From: CALCNS01 sp937897315
GTDB taxonomy: Bacteria > Bacillota > JAAYKD01
Direction: 5' to 3'
DNA length: 24,215 nt
Assembly (NCBI GenBank): GCA_036744005.1
Contig: DAINOJ010000024.1
Span: 1 to 24,215, forward strand
In this document: positions 14,174 through 21,884 of the stretch, piece after piece
Numbering within the stretch: the first letter of the stretch is position 1
How the letters are laid out: each line of letters starts with the position of its first letter
Made by a program: the position numbers and the translations under genes
The notes under the pieces: generated by a model
What the model saw: the letters and a program-made list of their open reading frames with translations, nothing else
Databases searched by the model: none
Told to the model about the DNA's origin: nothing

Positions 14174-14842
14174 TTACTTTCGTTCAAACATTCCGGTTGA
14201 CCTCAGGCTATGCCAGCGCCCGTGGCCTATGACTAAATGGTCCAAAAGTGGTATCCCCATCACTCTTCCAGATTCGATTAGGTTCTGAGTGACTTTTAAA
14301 TCTTCATTGCTCGGTGTTGGATCACCACTTGGATGATTATGCGCTACTAAGATTCCAGCAGATGCATATTGAATGGCAACCTGATAGACTTCCCGAGGAT
14401 GAACCACCGTGGAGTTCAGGGTACCAACAAAAACCGTACTTAGTTTGAGAAGTTGATTCTTACTGTTCAAGCAAAGCACAAGAAATTTTTCCTGTTTTTC
14501 ATGCCGTAGAAGAGGCATAAGAAAAGAAGCTGCATCCTCCGAGTTTTGTAACGTTTCCAGAGCTTTTGGTTTAGCCATTCGTTTGGTAATCTCTAGAACT
14601 GCAGCCATTTCCGAGGCTTTTGCGATACCTAATCCTTTTATACTGCGTAACTGCTGATAACTACATTGGAGTAATCCTTGTAACCCGCTATATTCATTCA
14701 GTATACTCTCTGCTAACTGGAGTACATCTACGCCTCGGTATCCCGTGCGAAGAAGAATGGCCAGCAACTCATGGTCTTGTAACCGTTCGGCCCCTTCAGA
14801 CTCCAAGCGTTCGCGTGGTAATTGTTTCTCTTTTGATTTCAT
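14174..14842 (-). CDS. radC: RadC family JAB-domain protein
   Basis: 222-residue RadC/YeeS-type protein. An N-terminal helix-hairpin-helix region (RLQDHELLAILLRTG, IKGLGIAKA) is followed by the JAB/MPN metallo-domain with the metal-binding signature HNHPSGDPTPSNED (about 171-184), the expected upstream glutamate region (VHPREVYQ), and the conserved end GIPLLDHLVIGHG. The biochemical role of the family is unclear despite the historical DNA-repair name. Its ATG overlaps the maf stop by ATGA. The maf-radC-mre order is conserved in Bacillota. Confidence 0.94.
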   Translation of the reverse strand: MKSKEKQLPRERLESEGAERLQDHELLAILLRTGYRGVDVLQLAESILNEYSGLQGLLQCSYQQLRSIKGLGIAKASEMAAVLEITKRMAKPKALETLQNSEDAASFLMPLLRHEKQEKFLVLCLNSKNQLLKLSTVFVGTLNSTVVHPREVYQVAIQYASAGILVAHNHPSGDPTPSNEDLKVTQNLIESGRVMGIPLLDHLVIGHGRWHSLRSTGMFERK

Positions 14843-15405
14843 TCATCCAATTCCTTCATCATTTGTATCACTCGAAACAAAGGTAATCCAATGACATTAT
14901 AGTAACACCCTTCCACACTTTGTATGAAACGTGCTGCTAAGCCCTGAATGGCATATGCACCTGCTTTTCCAAAAGATTCCCCACTGTTAAGATACCATTC
15001 GAGGTCGTCCTCGCTGATGTGACCCATGGTTACCGTCGTTGTTTCAACAGCTTCCTTCCTTCTATGAGTATCCAAATCCATTAGCACCACTGCAGTCATT
15101 ACCTGATGCTTTTGTCCTGACAACAGTCGAAGCATGCTCGCAGCATCCTGCCTGTTTTGGGGTTTACCTAAACGGTGTTCCTTGAAAATGACCATGGTAT
15201 CTGCCGCTAAAATTCTCCCTGTTTTATGTCGCGATGCAACATCCTGTGCTTTCGCTTCCGCTAAACGTAACACCATCTCATCCGGAGACAACTGAAAATC
15301 TAGCACTTCTTCCAATTGGCTAGGATCGGGCTCAAATTCTATTTGAACCTGCTGAAGTAGTTCTTTTCTTCTTGGTGAATTACTGGCCAAAATAAGCTTT
15401 TTCAT
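14839..15405 (-). CDS. maf: Maf nucleoside triphosphate pyrophosphatase
   Basis: 188-residue Maf/HAM1-fold enzyme that hydrolyses non-canonical or selected canonical NTPs (dTTP/UTP type in the YhdE group) to monophosphate and pyrophosphate; Maf is also linked to septum control. Motifs: ASNSPRRKELL (7-17), AADTMV (67-72, catalytic Asp), LGKPQN (79-84), LSGQKHQVMTAV and the C-terminal KAGAYAIQG. Start ATG 15405 lies eight bases after the preceding DUF4321 stop, with a modest AGGCGAG site. Confidence 0.95.
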   Translation of the reverse strand: MKKLILASNSPRRKELLQQVQIEFEPDPSQLEEVLDFQLSPDEMVLRLAEAKAQDVASRHKTGRILAADTMVIFKEHRLGKPQNRQDAASMLRLLSGQKHQVMTAVVLMDLDTHRRKEAVETTTVTMGHISEDDLEWYLNSGESFGKAGAYAIQGLAARFIQSVEGCYYNVIGLPLFRVIQMMKELDE

Positions 15406-15413
15406 AAACTCGC

Positions 15414-15677
15414 CTACCGATCGAAGTATCGAAATGCAAGAATTCCGATAAACAATCCCAATATCGAGCCTAAGTTGAATCGAACTAGCATTTGCAGAGT
15501 CATGGAAAGTAAGTTCGTCTCTACAATAAAAGGTACTGAATTTCCAACCTCAATACCTAACCTAGCCAAAGGCAACCAATTACCGATAAAATCGCCTAAT
15601 AATCCGCCGACAAAAGTTCCAATTGTAATGGCCAACACCATCCACCAACGTGAAATGCGTCTCCTGCTTCTAAACAT
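15414..15677 (-). CDS. DUF4321 small membrane protein
   Basis: 87-residue protein with an arginine-rich cytoplasmic start (FRSRRRISRWW) and two hydrophobic helices (about 13-32 and 60-82) separated by a short extracellular loop. The glycine pattern GTFVGGLLGDFIGNWL is characteristic of the clostridial DUF4321 family, commonly found directly upstream of maf or the mre genes. Function unknown; location implies an envelope or division role. It is the first gene of the shape operon, behind the promoter at 15732-15760. Confidence 0.82.
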   Translation of the reverse strand: MFRSRRRISRWWMVLAITIGTFVGGLLGDFIGNWLPLARLGIEVGNSVPFIVETNLLSMTLQMLVRFNLGSILGLFIGILAFRYFDR

Positions 15678-15731
15678 AACTGTACCCCATTTCTCCGTGA
15701 TATAAAGTCAGCTGTCATGGGCTTCCTGTTC

Positions 15732-15760
15732 ATTTTAACATCAATCATCTCTTATTACAA
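15732..15760 (-). promoter_or_regulatory. Promoter of the maf-mre-min-rodA operon
   Basis: TTGTAA (15755-15760), 17-base spacer, TAAAAT (15732-15737) on the minus strand, 55 bases before the first start codon. No other good promoter was found before rodA, so one long transcript to about 8.8 kb is plausible. Confidence 0.65.
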
Positions 15761-15894
15761 CAATTTTCATGATATGGTTGTGTATTTTTATTTCTCAACT
15801 GATTACTATATTGGAAGGAATTATACTTGTTTTAAGCGAAAGTTTGATTGTATTCATCATATTCTGTCATTTTAGCGAAGAAGGGGGTATAGAA

Positions 15895-17943
15895 ATGAAT
15901 CAAATCGAATTGGCCGAAATTCTGAATGTAAAATACTTAACCGGATTACCCATGTGGTCTCCCGACAGTAACTGGTTAGCTTACAAATGGAATGATGGAG
16001 GAGTTACGGATCTTTGGTTGATCCATATGAATCAGAGTGAACCAAACAGACTCCCAAAGAGAATCACTTGTGCCCGTTCCGGAGTAAGTGTTATGGCTTG
16101 GCATCCAACTCAAAATACTCTTGCTTTTGTAATGGATGGAAATCTCTTCATTCTTCGTCCTGACTCGACAGAAGATATTCTGCAACTGAGCTTTGAGGGG
16201 GGGCTGATGAGTCGCCTAACCTGGAATCCTCAAAGCAATGTCATCACCGTTACTAATGGCAAACACATCATCCTCATAGACCCATGTGGTGCTCCAAGAA
16301 TCGATATGAAAGCAATTGGTGAGGTCTTTGGTGGCAGATTCAGCCAAACTGTACATGGTGACTCCTTCGACTGGAGTCCCGATGGAACGTATTTCTTATA
16401 TACCTGGATAGATAGTACCAAAAAGCCGTTCCTTGCTCTATGCACATTGAAAGATCAAACCATATGGCAATCCTCCGGACATCTTCATCAGATTAGTGGT
16501 GGTCGATGGGTTAACCACCACCAGTTCATGTATTACTTATCTTCTCCATTTGGTGCAGAGGTTCAATATGATCTGATTACCATCCCCGAGCGGAGCAACT
16601 GGAAGGATTATCGTGATCTGAAAATAAACGCTCGTTTTACTCCTCTTGTAGAGACCATATATACTTTATGTGATGCCCAGAGAAAACTGGGATTTACCCA
16701 TAGCGCTTCCGTGCAGCCCAATGGCAAGGGTATCTTGTTCCACTCGGAAGCAGATGGATTCCTTCATCATTACTATTATGATTTAAGCACCAAAACTATG
16801 GTACAGAAAACTTTTGGGCTATGTGAAGACTATGGACAAGCTGGAGATCAAATTAGTTGGTCACCCGATGGTTCAACTTTCTTATATGCCTCCAATCGAA
16901 ATCATCCGATTGAGCGTCATATTTGGCATCACGATTTAAACGGTGAAGAGAGGTGCTTAGTATCTACTCCGGTAACAAACCTTGCACCTGTTTTTTCGCC
17001 TAATGGTTCCTCATTTGTCTATACACATTGTGATCAAAAAAAGAATGGGGACCTTTGGTTATATGAATTTGAAACCGGGCGATCCTCACAGTTAACCGAT
17101 TCTATGCCGCGAGGGCTAGCAGAAAAGCTAACCGAAACCACCTTAATACAATATTCAGGAGCAGATCACTGGCCCATTGATGCCTTTATGTTCAAGCCAA
17201 AGAATTTCGACTCCAATAAAAAATACCCAGCTATTGTCTGGGTTCATGGAGGACCTTCTCGTCAAATGCGTGGTAGCTGGCATCCCTCTTCCACATATGC
17301 ACATTTCTATGCGTTCAACCAATTGCTTGCCAGTCGAGGATTCGTGGTTCTTTCTCCAAACTTTCGAGGAGGAATTGGTTATGGAAGAGAATTCCGACAT
17401 GGATTATGGGGGGTCAAAGGGCAGCATGACACCATAGATATCATATCAGCGGCATCTTACTTGAAATCCTTACCCTTCATCGATGCTTCACGTGTCGCAG
17501 TGTATGGACTGAGCTATGGAGGTTACATGACTTTACACTCCCTAACACAGTATCCAGATGTCTTTGCGTGCGGAATCAATATTGCTGGGTTATGGGATAT
17601 TGCCCAGTGGGGATTTTGGATGAGAAACCAATACGGAAATTACTATGGCGATCCTTATTTCTTAGGAGATATGGAGGAGAATCCAGAATTGTGGGCAAAA
17701 GGATCCCCCTGCACGTATAAAATCAACTTAAACAAACCCCTATTAAGCTTGCAGGGAACAGCAGACCTCAATGTGGATATTACTCAACAGGACAAATTAG
17801 TGCGTGATTGCGTTTCTTTGGGTAGAGGAGAATCCTTCCGCGCGGTTTACTATCCCGGAGAAAGCCACACATTCCGGTGGAGAAAAACGTGGCAAGATGC
17901 CTTCCCAATTATGCTAGATTTCTTCGCTCGTCATTTACAATAG
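15895..17943 (+). CDS. S9 family prolyl-oligopeptidase-type serine peptidase
   Basis: 682-residue peptidase, the only plus-strand gene here. Residues 1 to about 420 form the beta-propeller (WSPDG-type repeats: MWSPDSNW, DWSPDGTYF, SWSPDGSTF, FSPNGSSF). Residues about 430-682 form the alpha/beta hydrolase with YPAIVWVHGGPSRQ (oxyanion region), catalytic Ser540 in GLSYGG, Asp624 in GTADLNVD, and His658 in GESHTF. Such enzymes cleave short peptides, as acylaminoacyl- or dipeptidyl-peptidases. No signal peptide follows the ATG at 15895, which has AAGGGGGT six bases upstream, so it is probably cytoplasmic. A hydrophobic open frame continues upstream to 15769 but lacks a binding site. Confidence 0.93.
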   Translation: MNQIELAEILNVKYLTGLPMWSPDSNWLAYKWNDGGVTDLWLIHMNQSEPNRLPKRITCARSGVSVMAWHPTQNTLAFVMDGNLFILRPDSTEDILQLSFEGGLMSRLTWNPQSNVITVTNGKHIILIDPCGAPRIDMKAIGEVFGGRFSQTVHGDSFDWSPDGTYFLYTWIDSTKKPFLALCTLKDQTIWQSSGHLHQISGGRWVNHHQFMYYLSSPFGAEVQYDLITIPERSNWKDYRDLKINARFTPLVETIYTLCDAQRKLGFTHSASVQPNGKGILFHSEADGFLHHYYYDLSTKTMVQKTFGLCEDYGQAGDQISWSPDGSTFLYASNRNHPIERHIWHHDLNGEERCLVSTPVTNLAPVFSPNGSSFVYTHCDQKKNGDLWLYEFETGRSSQLTDSMPRGLAEKLTETTLIQYSGADHWPIDAFMFKPKNFDSNKKYPAIVWVHGGPSRQMRGSWHPSSTYAHFYAFNQLLASRGFVVLSPNFRGGIGYGREFRHGLWGVKGQHDTIDIISAASYLKSLPFIDASRVAVYGLSYGGYMTLHSLTQYPDVFACGINIAGLWDIAQWGFWMRNQYGNYYGDPYFLGDMEENPELWAKGSPCTYKINLNKPLLSLQGTADLNVDITQQDKLVRDCVSLGRGESFRAVYYPGESHTFRWRKTWQDAFPIMLDFFARHLQ

Positions 17944-17946
17944 AAC

Positions 17947-17981
17947 AAAAATTGGGTCCTCAAGAAGAGGACCCAATTTTT
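17947..17981. terminator. Bidirectional terminator between convergent genes
   Basis: A perfect 15-bp inverted repeat (17947-17961 with 17967-17981), loop AAGAA, with A's at one end and T's at the other, so it terminates both the S9 peptidase (plus) and the flavoprotein operon (minus, stop codon at 17980-17982). Confidence 0.95.
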
Positions 17982-18546
17982 AATGGTGATGTGGATGCCC
18001 TAGATGCAAACCTAAATGTTGCAACTCATCCACAACTTCTGTTTGATCAGCTAAATCACCCAGATCATAAGCAGAGATGTTCTTGGTAAAAACATGTCTC
18101 CAATGAAGATACTCACAGATGCAATCCATGTGTTGGTCAATCAATTGATACTGCGGATCCTCCAAATCAGCTCCGCCAACCGTAATCAACCCAAATCGTT
18201 TCTCGCTGTTTTCTCTAAATTGTGAATTCTTACTGTAAAACTTGTCAATCATCAGCTTTACTTGTGCCGAAACCCCCCAATAATAGACCGGGGTACCAAT
18301 AATCAAGAAATCCGAATCCGCAATCACTCCCATCACTTGATTGGTATCGTCATTATGAATACAAAAACCACCATTTTTCTTACAGGAATTGCAAGCTTGG
18401 CATCCCTGGATATGCAATTTTGCTGCTTCAATGAATTGGATTTCTGCATTCGATTCGCTTTCTTTCAAACCTTGCATGAGAGCTTTCAACGCCGTTGCCG
18501 TATTTCCATTTAGACGAGGGCTTCCCTGAACTATGACATATTTCAT
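17980..18546 (-). CDS. NADPH-dependent FMN reductase / iron-sulfur flavoprotein-like
   Basis: 188-residue flavodoxin-fold protein. The N terminus has the FMN phosphate loop GSPRLNGNTATAL (8-20), and GTPVYYWGVSAQVKLMIDKF (84-103) is the family flavin-ring loop. Between them lie C49-x2-C52-x2-C55-x6-C62, matching the compact CX2CX2CX4-7C pattern of archaeal/clostridial iron-sulfur flavoproteins (Isf), so a [4Fe-4S] cluster beside FMN is likely (inference). The C terminus is histidine-rich (LHLGHPHHH), which is not a family feature. ATG 18546 follows AGGAGG. It is the last gene of an operon with the SPFH protein, 24 bases upstream. Confidence 0.88.
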   Translation of the reverse strand: MKYVIVQGSPRLNGNTATALKALMQGLKESESNAEIQFIEAAKLHIQGCQACNSCKKNGGFCIHNDDTNQVMGVIADSDFLIIGTPVYYWGVSAQVKLMIDKFYSKNSQFRENSEKRFGLITVGGADLEDPQYQLIDQHMDCICEYLHWRHVFTKNISAYDLGDLADQTEVVDELQHLGLHLGHPHHH

Positions 18547-18570
18547 TAATGATATCCTCCTTTTGTCAGA

Positions 18571-19746
18571 CTACATTAATGATTTTCCGCATTCAGGGCA
18601 AAATTTTGCTTCTTTGGAAGGCAACCCGTGACCACAGTGCGGGCAGAAATGACCTACCGGTTTGGCTTTGCCACATTCCGAGCAGAACTTTCCTGTATTT
18701 TGCGCGCCACAAGAACACGTCCAACCCGTACTAGACGAGGAAGCAACTGGAGTACTTTGTTGATTTGCCTGCGATGCCACCGAAGCGAATCCTCCAGCTG
18801 TTTGATTTCCCATGTTCACACCCATAAAGCCAGCCATACTACCTGACGCATTCGAACCTGCTGCCTCTAATCCTCTGGCGATAGCTCCTTGAACATAACC
18901 CTCTCGTACTCCAGCGTCACTTAACATCGCACCTTGATTTCTCATGTGTATGAGCTTCGCGGACTCCTCATCATAGGAAATGCTGGCGATGCCTACAGAC
19001 TGTATGACAAAGCCTCGGTTCTCTTTCCATTCTCCATCCAAAACATCCGCCATATAGCGGCTAAGTTCTACACTTTTTGATGGTGCATATGAAATTCGTA
19101 TTCCTTCCATTGACATGCGGTTGATGGCGGTCTGCAATGCAGACATAAATTCTGAAAAATACTGAAGGTTGATGTCTTCCATCTCGACTCTATCTTTGTC
19201 TTTTGGAATGACTTCCGTATAGAAGCGAATTGGATCCTGCACTTTTATTGAATAGGTACCGTGAGCACGTAGAAATAGCTCCGCGTTATAGAAACTGTCA
19301 AAGTAATTAATCGGATTGCGAGTTCCAAACTTAATTCCTTTAATCTCTTGAGTATTGATATAGATGACCTTTTGCTTACCGGCAGGCATACCCCCATACT
19401 TCACTCGGTTCCAAGTATCCTTGAGCACATCGCCAAAGTTACCACTGAACAAAGAGGGATTGGTTCCTTGATCAAAAGTATAGTATCCCTCTTCTGCGGT
19501 GTAATCAACGATTTTCCCGCCATCCAGGAGAATCATGAATTGATTAGGATAGACATGAATGACCGAGCCTTCTGATATCGTACCTTCCGTTGCATTTCGA
19601 TTCATATTTCTCTTATCATTTCTTCTTGCTACTACACCAGTTGTCATCACGGTAACATCGCTCATAGAGTCCGGTTCAATGACCTCTAACCACTGGTCGG
19701 ATATGCTACTACTTAAAACTGAAAAAGCTGCTCGAATAAGTCCCAT
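18571..19746 (-). CDS. SPFH-domain protein with C-terminal double zinc ribbon (YdjI-like)
   Basis: 391-residue protein. Residues about 20-300 form a virion-core/SPFH (stomatin-flotillin-like) domain of the YdjI type, with GMPAGKQKVIYINTQEI and the long helix around EESAKLIHMRNQGAM. A Gly/Ser/Ala-rich linker (about 290-340) follows, then two zinc-ribbon motifs: C344-x1-C346...C355-x2-C358 and C368-x2-C371...C383-x2-C386. YdjI-type proteins are cytosolic or membrane-peripheral and in Bacillus belong to a stress-membrane operon (with PspA); function is otherwise unclear. ATG 19746 has GGGAGGAAG upstream. It follows the cupin gene by 15 bases. Confidence 0.88.
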   Translation of the reverse strand: MGLIRAAFSVLSSSISDQWLEVIEPDSMSDVTVMTTGVVARRNDKRNMNRNATEGTISEGSVIHVYPNQFMILLDGGKIVDYTAEEGYYTFDQGTNPSLFSGNFGDVLKDTWNRVKYGGMPAGKQKVIYINTQEIKGIKFGTRNPINYFDSFYNAELFLRAHGTYSIKVQDPIRFYTEVIPKDKDRVEMEDINLQYFSEFMSALQTAINRMSMEGIRISYAPSKSVELSRYMADVLDGEWKENRGFVIQSVGIASISYDEESAKLIHMRNQGAMLSDAGVREGYVQGAIARGLEAAGSNASGSMAGFMGVNMGNQTAGGFASVASQANQQSTPVASSSSTGWTCSCGAQNTGKFCSECGKAKPVGHFCPHCGHGLPSKEAKFCPECGKSLM

Positions 19747-19761
19747 AATAACTTCCTCCCT

Positions 19762-20118
19762 TTATTTGCTTTGTGAATAAACAATGACAGCTAAAAAAAC
19801 AAGGTCTTCTTCTCTATTATTGAGCAGATAATGTCGCTCTCCATCTTTACAGAGAAAGAAATCTCCTGGTTCCGTCTGATAAATTGTTCCATTATCATCA
19901 TATTCACCACTACCCGAAATAAAATAATAGGCTTCCCAATCCCCTTCATGAATATGATCTCCAACCGAATGTCCAGGCTTCAAGGTCATCATATGAAATA
20001 ATCTGCCGGTGCCGTTGAAATCTTCGACGGACATTAACTGCCTCATATCTACATACCCAACCCCATCTTTTAATCTCTCTTTTCTGGTCACTAACCCTTC
20101 GTTAGCACTTACGCGCAC
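19762..20118 (-). CDS. Cupin-domain protein
   Basis: 118-residue single-domain cupin. Motif 1 reads GDHIHEGDWEAYYFISGSG (57-75 approximately) with the metal-binding His-x-His and the following Glu. Motif 2 is PGDFFLCKDGERHYLLNN with its His. Bound metal is likely; the reaction is unknown, and small cupins can also be sensors. The start is GTG at 20118, with GGAGG eight bases upstream; a nearby ATG in another frame stops after seven codons. It sits 18 bases after the YchF-like gene. Confidence 0.85.
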   Translation of the reverse strand: MRVSANEGLVTRKERLKDGVGYVDMRQLMSVEDFNGTGRLFHMMTLKPGHSVGDHIHEGDWEAYYFISGSGEYDDNGTIYQTEPGDFFLCKDGERHYLLNNREEDLVFLAVIVYSQSK

Positions 20119-20136
20119 TTTTCATTCCTCCACTTC

Positions 20137-21216
20137 TTATACATTGAATCGAATATTCAGAATATCTCCGTCTTTTACTTTGTATTCCTTTCCTTCAAGG
20201 CGCAATAAACCCTTCTCTTTACATTTATTCATGGTTCCTTGTTCTTTTAAGTCATGATACGCTACTACCTCGGCGCGTATAAAGCCACGTTCCAGATCAC
20301 TGTGAATCTTACCGGCTGCCTTTTTTGCTTCCAGATTTTTCTCAATAGTCCAAGCACGCACTTCATCTTCACCTACCGTAAAAAACGATATCAAGCCCAC
20401 CAACTCGTACATACTACGTGCTAATCGATAAGTACCTGCCTCTTGAATTCCTAAGTCTTCCATGAAAAGTTGTTGATCTTCCTCAGGTAACTTAGCGATT
20501 TCATTCTCCATTTCGGCACACAGCACAAGGTACCCGTATCCTTTTTCTTTCACAGCTTTTTCTAGCGTGTCTTGGTTTGGATAATTACCGCTCTTAAACT
20601 GAGTTTCATCGACATTAACAACCACCAATTGAGGCAGATTCGTAAAAAAAGCATAATGCTGTATAGAAGAGGTTTCTTCCTCGGTGAGCATCACTTCTCT
20701 TAGAGGTTTCTCTTCTTCAAGAGCTTGAAGATATTTTTGCAATGCTTCTTGTTCAATTTTTTGTTCTGCAGTGACTTTCTTTCCAGATTGAATCCGCTGT
20801 AGACGCTTCTCCACAAAGTCCATATCTGCTAACAATAATTCTGCATTCACATTATTGAAGTCTCTTAATGGATCCACTTTGCCATCTACATGCTCAATAT
20901 CATTCGCCTCAAAGGTTCTTATGACATGCACCAAGGCATCTACTTGTCGAATATTTTGCAGAAAAGCATTGCTCCCACTGGCAGTATCGTGGCTTAATCC
21001 CGGTAAATCAGTCGTTTCAATTTGTGCATATATCGTTTTTTTAGGTTTAAAAAGCTGGGAAAGCCAATCTATACGTAGATCCGGAACCTTAGCCATACCC
21101 AAATTAGGTTCTGTTTTTCCAGTCAAAAACTTTGAAACTGCCGCATCGCTATGTGTTAATAAATTATAAAGAGTGGTTTTCCCCACCAAAGGAAGTCCGA
21201 TTAATCCAATTTTCAC
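20137..21216 (-). CDS. YchF-like GTPase/ATPase with TGS (DUF933) domain
   Basis: 359-residue member of the Obg-related YchF group, of the shorter clostridial clade starting MKIGLIGLPLVGKTT. It has the P-loop (7-15), DLPG (70-73), the non-canonical NVDE (201-204) in place of NKxD, which in YchF favours ATP over GTP, a helical insertion (about 130-180), and a C-terminal TGS/DUF933 domain (about 275-355) with FFTVGEDEVRAW, AAGKIHSDLERGFIRAEV and KDGDILNIRFN. YchF proteins bind ribosomes and act in stress responses. Start is GTG 21216 preceded by GAGAGGATG at a longish spacing. A standard longer YchF may exist elsewhere; this looks like the paralogue. Confidence 0.9.
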   Translation of the reverse strand: MKIGLIGLPLVGKTTLYNLLTHSDAAVSKFLTGKTEPNLGMAKVPDLRIDWLSQLFKPKKTIYAQIETTDLPGLSHDTASGSNAFLQNIRQVDALVHVIRTFEANDIEHVDGKVDPLRDFNNVNAELLLADMDFVEKRLQRIQSGKKVTAEQKIEQEALQKYLQALEEEKPLREVMLTEEETSSIQHYAFFTNLPQLVVVNVDETQFKSGNYPNQDTLEKAVKEKGYGYLVLCAEMENEIAKLPEEDQQLFMEDLGIQEAGTYRLARSMYELVGLISFFTVGEDEVRAWTIEKNLEAKKAAGKIHSDLERGFIRAEVVAYHDLKEQGTMNKCKEKGLLRLEGKEYKVKDGDILNIRFNV

Positions 21217-21277
21217 GTTCTTTCATCCTCTCCATTCGCTCTTTCATTTATTCAATGTTTCAATACAAAAACCCTTC

Positions 21278-21309
21278 AAAAAACCATCACCCTTGCATGG
21301 GGTGATGGT
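21278..21309 (-). terminator. Intrinsic terminator after the nitroreductase gene
   Basis: A perfect 10-bp stem ACCATCACCC/GGGTGATGGT (21300-21309 with 21283-21292), 7-base loop, then TTTTTTG on the minus strand. It closes the acetamidase-aldolase-nitroreductase unit and separates it from the YchF-like operon. Confidence 0.93.
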
Positions 21310-21317
21310 GGATTCAG

Positions 21318-21878
21318 TTATCTCAAATAGGTTATCGTCATCTCTTTTCTTGGCTTCGCTTCGGGTGGATTTCCTAGGGGATAACCCAAAGCCAAAGATA
21401 AGAAAGGTTGGTACCCTTGTGGAACCATTAATTTTTCAATGAGTAAAGAGATTTGCTCTCCATTGAATGCCTGCATGAAAGAGGCAACGAAGCAACTCCC
21501 CAAGCCTATGCTTTGAGCGGCTAAAGCCATTTGAGTGGCCACATTGGAACAATCGGACTTCCCATAAGCCCTAGTAACATCAAAGGAAAACACGATGACC
21601 GTTGGTGCATGGTAAAAATTGTGTGTTTTTGCATCGTTCGCACGTTTCACCACATCCGGGTTATCAGAAAGTCGCATTTTTTCTTTGTTTTTTTCTACAA
21701 TCCAATCCAAAATCTGCTGATCCTGAACTACAGTTAAGTGCCAAGGCTGTGAATTGTTAGCGCTTGGAGCTGATAATCCTGCTTTTAGCAAAATTTGCAG
21801 CTCCTCATCTTTCAGCTGAACACTTTGAAACTCGCGAGTACTCCTACGGTCTAATATGGTACGGATGACTTCGTTCAT
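21318..21878 (-). CDS. Nitroreductase family FMN protein
   Basis: 186-residue nitroreductase-fold flavoprotein. The N-terminal DRRSTREF (10-17) binds the FMN phosphate, and LKAGLSAPSANNSQPWH (31-47) is the classic second motif. NVATQMALAAQSIGLGSCFV (112-131 region) and the C-terminal LALGYPLGNPPEAKPRK are also typical. Such enzymes reduce nitro-compounds, quinones or other electrophiles with NAD(P)H; the natural substrate is unknown. AAGGAG inside the last codons of the upstream aldolase gene serves this ATG (21878), six bases past that gene's end. Confidence 0.93.
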   Translation of the reverse strand: MNEVIRTILDRRSTREFQSVQLKDEELQILLKAGLSAPSANNSQPWHLTVVQDQQILDWIVEKNKEKMRLSDNPDVVKRANDAKTHNFYHAPTVIVFSFDVTRAYGKSDCSNVATQMALAAQSIGLGSCFVASFMQAFNGEQISLLIEKLMVPQGYQPFLSLALGYPLGNPPEAKPRKEMTITYLR

Positions 21879-21884
21879 AATGGA

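Noticed and set aside
15769..15894. Extended N terminus of the S9 peptidase
   Set aside because: No Shine-Dalgarno sequence at the upstream start, whereas AAGGGGGT precedes the ATG at 15895 and the family begins there.
21217..21277. Promoter for the YchF-like operon
   Set aside because: TTGAAG is present but no -10 box at 16-18 bases spacing is convincing; left uncalled.
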